25,223 nt of DNA from CAIPBY01 sp041671305 (GTDB lineage Bacteria > Patescibacteriota > Patescibacteriia > 2-01-FULL-39-33), in contig JBAZBX010000015.1 of assembly GCA_041671305.1 (NCBI GenBank), forward strand, positions 1-25,223, written 5' to 3'. How positions within the stretch are numbered: position 1 is the stretch's first letter; every line of letters begins with the position of its first letter. The notes beneath the pieces are model-generated. The model was not told the origin of the DNA, made no database searches, and worked only from the letters and a program-made list of their open reading frames with translations. A program made the position numbers and the translations under genes. This document shows positions 22,756 to 25,223 of the stretch, piece by piece.

Positions 22756-23034
22756 ATGATTGCAGAGGAAAAGAAGAAAAAAATTCGCATCGGTTTCAAG
22801 AAAGCCTCCAGTTTGCTTGCAAAAATCAGTGCCATGGTGGAGAAAGACTGTTATTGTATTGATGTAATGCAACAGAATCTGGCCGTTATTGGGCTGTTGC
22901 GGTCGGCTCACGAAATGTTGATGGAGAACCATCTCAATACCTGTTTCAGATCGGCAATGGCTTCCAAAAATGAAAAGAAGAAACAACAAATGATAGGGGA
23001 AATTCTAAAAGTAACAAATTTATATAATAAATAA
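22756..23034 (+). CDS. CsoR/RcnR-family metal-sensing transcriptional repressor (Cu(I) type)
   Basis: 92 residues, all helical, the normal size for the family. The ligand pattern is CsoR-like Cys-His-Cys: Cys34 in DCYCIDVMQQ, then His59 and Cys63 in ENHLNTC, with Tyr33 next to the first ligand. In CsoR this set binds Cu(I) and releases DNA. RcnR (Ni/Co) and FrmR (formaldehyde) use other patterns, so copper or a similar soft metal is favoured. An extra Cys32 makes CYC and could change affinity or allow persulfide sensing. A perfect palindromic operator lies just upstream, and the next genes encode a metal-type membrane protein and a Cys-rich peptide. One base separates it from the next start. 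Confidence 0.9.
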   Translation: MIAEEKKKKIRIGFKKASSLLAKISAMVEKDCYCIDVMQQNLAVIGLLRSAHEMLMENHLNTCFRSAMASKNEKKKQQMIGEILKVTNLYNK

Positions 23035-23035
23035 A

Positions 23036-23668
23036 ATGGAGCAAACCCAAAATAATTGTTGCGCGGTTAGCAAGGACAAGAAAAGCACCGGAATTTTGTC
23101 TGGCATTATTCTTGGTATCATTCCTCATTCCTTTTGTATTGCTTTTGTTGTATTCTCTATAATCGGCGCAGTAACCGCCAGCGCATTTTTGAAGAAATTT
23201 TTGCTTATTCCTAATTTTTTCTTATTTTTGACAATTATTTCCTTGATTTTGGCAACAGTATCCTCGGCAATTTATCTGCAAAGAAATAAATGCCTTTGTG
23301 TTTCGGGCATTAAGGATAGATGGAAATATCTATTAGTCGTCTATTCGGGAACAGTTTTGGTTAATCTAATGATGTTTTTTGTGGTCTTCCCCGCTATCGC
23401 CAATGTTAATTTTCAGAATATATCGGGAGAGAGGGCAGGTATTCCAAGTCAAAAGGATAATTTATCTGAACTGACGCTCCACGTCCAAATACTTTGTTCG
23501 GGACACGCTCCTCTGATAATTGATGAGATAAAGAAAAATTGCGATGTTTCGTCAGTTAAGTTTTCATTGCCTGATGTTTTTGATATAGAATATGATCCAG
23601 AAAAAGTGACGCCGGAAAAGTTGGCTTCCTTGGAGATATTTAAGACGTACAAGGCCACCATAAATTAA
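23036..23668 (+). CDS. Membrane protein with C-terminal HMA-like domain, probable metal transport or handling
   Basis: 210 residues. The cytoplasmic N-terminus has a Cys pair (NNCCAV, Cys8-Cys9). Three hydrophobic segments lie at about 19-46, 53-81 and 97-124, the first containing PHSFCIAF, a possible intramembrane metal site (His31, Cys34). Residues 145-210 have the beta-alpha-beta-beta-alpha-beta rhythm of a heavy-metal-associated (HMA) domain: TLHVQILCSGHAPLIIDEIK, then VSSVKFSLPDVFDIEYDPEKV. The usual CxxC is replaced by CSGH (Cys154, His157). The design recalls MerT/MerF-type proteins fused to a MerP-like domain. It is co-transcribed with the CsoR-type repressor gene. Transport direction is not shown by sequence. 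Confidence 0.75.
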   Translation: MEQTQNNCCAVSKDKKSTGILSGIILGIIPHSFCIAFVVFSIIGAVTASAFLKKFLLIPNFFLFLTIISLILATVSSAIYLQRNKCLCVSGIKDRWKYLLVVYSGTVLVNLMMFFVVFPAIANVNFQNISGERAGIPSQKDNLSELTLHVQILCSGHAPLIIDEIKKNCDVSSVKFSLPDVFDIEYDPEKVTPEKLASLEIFKTYKATIN

Positions 23669-23682
23669 AATAAAAGTCGATT

Positions 23683-23717
23683 CTTAGTAGTTTTACGTCG
23701 CGAAAAAAACTATTAAG
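23683..23717 (+). promoter_or_regulatory. Hairpin between the HMA-protein gene and the metallothionein-like gene
   Basis: CTTAGTAGTTTT pairs with AAAACTATTAAG (one G-U pair) around a short GC-bearing loop. No T-run follows, so it may be a processing or stabilising stem that sets the ratio of the two products. Confidence 0.5.
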
Positions 23718-23747
23718 CCGTTTAATTAATAATAATTTAAATTAAAT

Positions 23748-23861
23748 ATGAAAAATACCAATCAAGAAGTTTGCGACTGCGGATGCGGATGCACCTGCGG
23801 CTGCGGAACTCAGAAAAAATGCACCTGTGGTCCTGAATGCGAATGCGGTTGCAACAAATAA
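23748..23861 (+). CDS. Metallothionein-like Cys-rich peptide, 37 aa
   Basis: A 37-residue ORF from ATG 23748 to TAA 23859-23861 has eleven cysteines, mostly in C-x-C pairs: VCDCGCGCTCGCG, then KCTCGPECECGCNK. The composition (Cys, Gly, Thr, Lys, no aromatics) is that of a metal-thiolate cluster peptide, expected to bind soft metal ions in the cytoplasm. It lies 79 bases after the HMA-protein gene and directly before a strong terminator, so it is the third gene of the CsoR-controlled operon. No match to a specific metallothionein family is claimed. A chance ORF with this cysteine density in this context is very unlikely. Confidence 0.85.
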   Translation: MKNTNQEVCDCGCGCTCGCGTQKKCTCGPECECGCNK

Positions 23862-23865
23862 GTTA

Positions 23866-23897
23866 AAAAAGACTGCCGAGAGATCGGCAGTCTTTTT
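23866..23897. terminator. Bidirectional terminator of the metal operon and the ECF sigma gene
   Basis: A perfect 14-base stem, AAAAAGACTGCCGA with TCGGCAGTCTTTTT, has a GAGA loop and A/T tails on both sides. It lies between the metallothionein-like gene (+) and the convergent sigma factor gene (-). Confidence 0.92.
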
Positions 23898-23922
23898 GTG
23901 TAGGAGGATATTTGGGCTTATT

Positions 23923-24453
23923 TTAGGGAGCATGGAGAGTTTTGTTGGCGTTGTAAAGTATTTTGAGTTTTTTTAACCCTCGATGCGCTTGAACGGCAAC
24001 AGCGCCTTTTGATTGTCCCGTTATGCGAGATATTTCTTGGAGTGACATATCTCGTACATATCGCATGGTTATTATTTTTTGAAATTTTTCAGGAAGGCGG
24101 GAAATCAAAAGAAGTGCGGATTTTCCATCTAAGACATTAAATAGACGCCCCAAATCGTCCGTACTCGGTTGGAAACCTTTTTCAATGAGAGCGTCAAGCG
24201 GGATTGTCTGGTGTTTTCTATATTCATCCACAATAAGATTATTAAGAATGTGATAAAGAAAAGCTTTCATCATGTTAACCTCTCCTTTGGCGATCAGATA
24301 TTTCCATGTTTTTATAAAAGTATTTTGAACCAAATCTTCGCCCATGGCATGGTCGTGTAGTTTGAAAAATGCGCGCGCATTAAGTCCTTTCTCATGGTCA
24401 TGATATGCCATAGTCATTTGGGCTTGTTTTTGTTTTTCCTGTTTTGAATTCAT
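23923..24453 (-). CDS. ECF-type RNA polymerase sigma factor
   Basis: 176 residues with only regions 2 and 4, as in ECF sigma factors. Region 2 (about 16-80) contains MGEDLVQNTFIKTWKYL at residues 37-53, the core-binding and -10 recognition part. Region 4 (about 118-165) contains LPEKFQKIITMRYVRDMSLQ and the helix-turn-helix ISRITGQSKGAVAVQAHRGL that reads the -35. It would redirect RNA polymerase to a small regulon. No anti-sigma gene is adjacent in this window. The divergent gene encodes a PAS-domain protein, which could be the sensory partner. Its promoter region holds a 10-base inverted repeat (24461-24490). Confidence 0.9.
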   Translation of the reverse strand: MNSKQEKQKQAQMTMAYHDHEKGLNARAFFKLHDHAMGEDLVQNTFIKTWKYLIAKGEVNMMKAFLYHILNNLIVDEYRKHQTIPLDALIEKGFQPSTDDLGRLFNVLDGKSALLLISRLPEKFQKIITMRYVRDMSLQEISRITGQSKGAVAVQAHRGLKKLKILYNANKTLHAP

Positions 24454-24460
24454 ATATAGT

Positions 24461-24490
24461 TAATAATCTTATTATATTACAAGATTATTA
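24461..24490. promoter_or_regulatory. Inverted repeat over the sigma gene promoter
   Basis: Perfect 10-base arms, TAATAATCTT and AAGATTATTA, are separated by ten bases. A minus-strand -10 (TATAAT, 24471-24476) lies inside the spacer, eight bases upstream of the sigma gene start side of the repeat. No -35 consensus is visible. It could be a regulator site; AT-rich chance palindromes are the alternative. Confidence 0.5.
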
Positions 24491-24653
24491 CAAAAATATT
24501 AAATAGATGTTAATAGTCTATATATGAGTGATTTATGGTGAATATAGCTTATTGCATTAGAATTACAATAATGTACTAGATAAGGCAGTTTAGCATGTTA
24601 TGTGTATATATCCTAATTTGTAATAATTTCAGACTTCCAACGGCTATATGTAT

Positions 24654-25223
24654 ATGGAAACAAATAACCCAAAAAATATGAAACAAGCGGTCGGAGCAGA
24701 TTTTTTTGATCATTTGTGGCAAGAAAGCTGGACTTATATAAAAACGGTGGTAGATGTTGTGCGTGAGCCGGTTTTAATCCTTGATAAAGATTTACGAGTA
24801 ATGGTGGCCAATGAGCCATTTTATAGAACTTTTCAGGTGGAGCCAAAAGATACGGAAAAGAAAGTAATTTATGAACTGGGCAATGGTCAATGGAATATTC
24901 CAGCCCTAAGAAAGCTTCTTGAAGACATTCTTCCTCAAAATACATTTTTTAAAGGATTTGAAGTTACTCATAAGTTTCCCTTTATAGGAAACAAAGTGAT
25001 GATTTTAAATGCTCGTCAGATTCATTTCAAAGAAGGGACTGCTTCAGAATTATTCCCCCCCATTATCCTTTTGGCCATAGAAGATGTCACGGAAATAATG
25101 TTTGTTGCTGAAACATTTGCAAATCACTCAAATCAGCTGGAAGCTAAGCTGGCTAAGCGGACAGAGAAAATTGAAGCTCATATAGAAAAAATGGAGAAGG
25201 AAATCAATAAGCTTAAAAAAAAG
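24654..25223 (+). CDS. PAS-domain signalling protein, truncated at window end
   Basis: 190 residues are visible and the frame is open at the last base. ATG 24654 is used; ATGs at 24648 and 24678 are in frame and none has a clear SD. Residues about 28-145 form a PAS domain: TVVDVVREPVLILDKDLRVM, ANEPFYRTFQV, YELGNGQWNIPALRKLLEDI, FKGFEVTHKFP, MILNARQIHF and ILLAIEDVTE. This version (REP-x-L-x-LD, NGQWNIPAL) is the PAS seen in CheR-linked and hybrid histidine kinases. A charged coiled coil (LAKRTEKIEAHIEKMEKEI) follows, usual before a kinase dimerisation domain. It diverges from the ECF sigma gene. Output domain lies beyond the window. Confidence 0.82.
   Translation, partial: METNNPKNMKQAVGADFFDHLWQESWTYIKTVVDVVREPVLILDKDLRVMVANEPFYRTFQVEPKDTEKKVIYELGNGQWNIPALRKLLEDILPQNTFFKGFEVTHKFPFIGNKVMILNARQIHFKEGTASELFPPIILLAIEDVTEIMFVAETFANHSNQLEAKLAKRTEKIEAHIEKMEKEINKLKKK

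Noticed and set aside
24613..24945. 110-codon minus-strand frame at the right end
   Set aside because: It is antisense to the clearly recognisable PAS domain.

Overview
The window looks like a chromosomal segment of an AT-rich bacterium, most likely from the Candidate Phyla Radiation (Patescibacteria). This is inference from gene content: a tandem family of VirB2/TrbC-like 'T4SS pilin' proteins, a 1701-residue membrane-anchored protein of unknown function, many short secreted or membrane proteins with no recognisable family, and few Shine-Dalgarno (SD) sites. No rRNA, tRNA, CRISPR array or transposase was seen. Standard stop codons fit all genes, so there is no sign of TGA recoding.

Layout. 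Positions 1-706 hold an MTH1-like Nudix hydrolase, cut at the left edge, and a 59-residue membrane ORF. Positions 837-4966 are a + strand run of cell-envelope genes: a Gln-rich secreted protein, two membrane or anchored unknowns, an N-acetylmuramoyl-L-alanine amidase and an anchored TIM-barrel-like glycosidase candidate. Positions 5026-7864 are a tight run: histidine phosphatase, GrpB-like protein, patatin-like lipase and PfkB-family (adenosine-type) kinase. A 129-bp inverted repeat separates these from S-adenosylhomocysteinase. The kinase and AhcY together could clear S-adenosylhomocysteine and its product adenosine. A bidirectional terminator closes this half.

Positions 9428-14880 (- strand) encode the giant protein and a small DUF5663-like protein upstream of it. 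Positions 15006-17451 (- strand) are a three-gene cassette of clearly higher GC (47-60% in 60-base samples, against about 33% nearby). It has strong SD sites, its own consensus promoter and its own terminator, and encodes a double zinc-ribbon/Ig-like protein and two multi-pass membrane proteins. It is the best candidate here for an acquired, undescribed module.

Positions 17740-21702 (+ strand) encode an orphan sugar-type solute-binding lipoprotein followed by five pilin-like proteins. Four of these follow an A-B-A-B pattern, and one has its own promoter, an excellent SD and a 3' hairpin. A C39-family cysteine peptidase lies convergent. Positions 22677-23897 are a metal-resistance operon: CsoR-type repressor with a perfect palindromic operator, a membrane protein with a degenerate HMA-like tail, and an 11-cysteine metallothionein-like peptide. 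The window ends with an ECF sigma factor (- strand) divergent from a PAS-domain protein that runs off the right edge.
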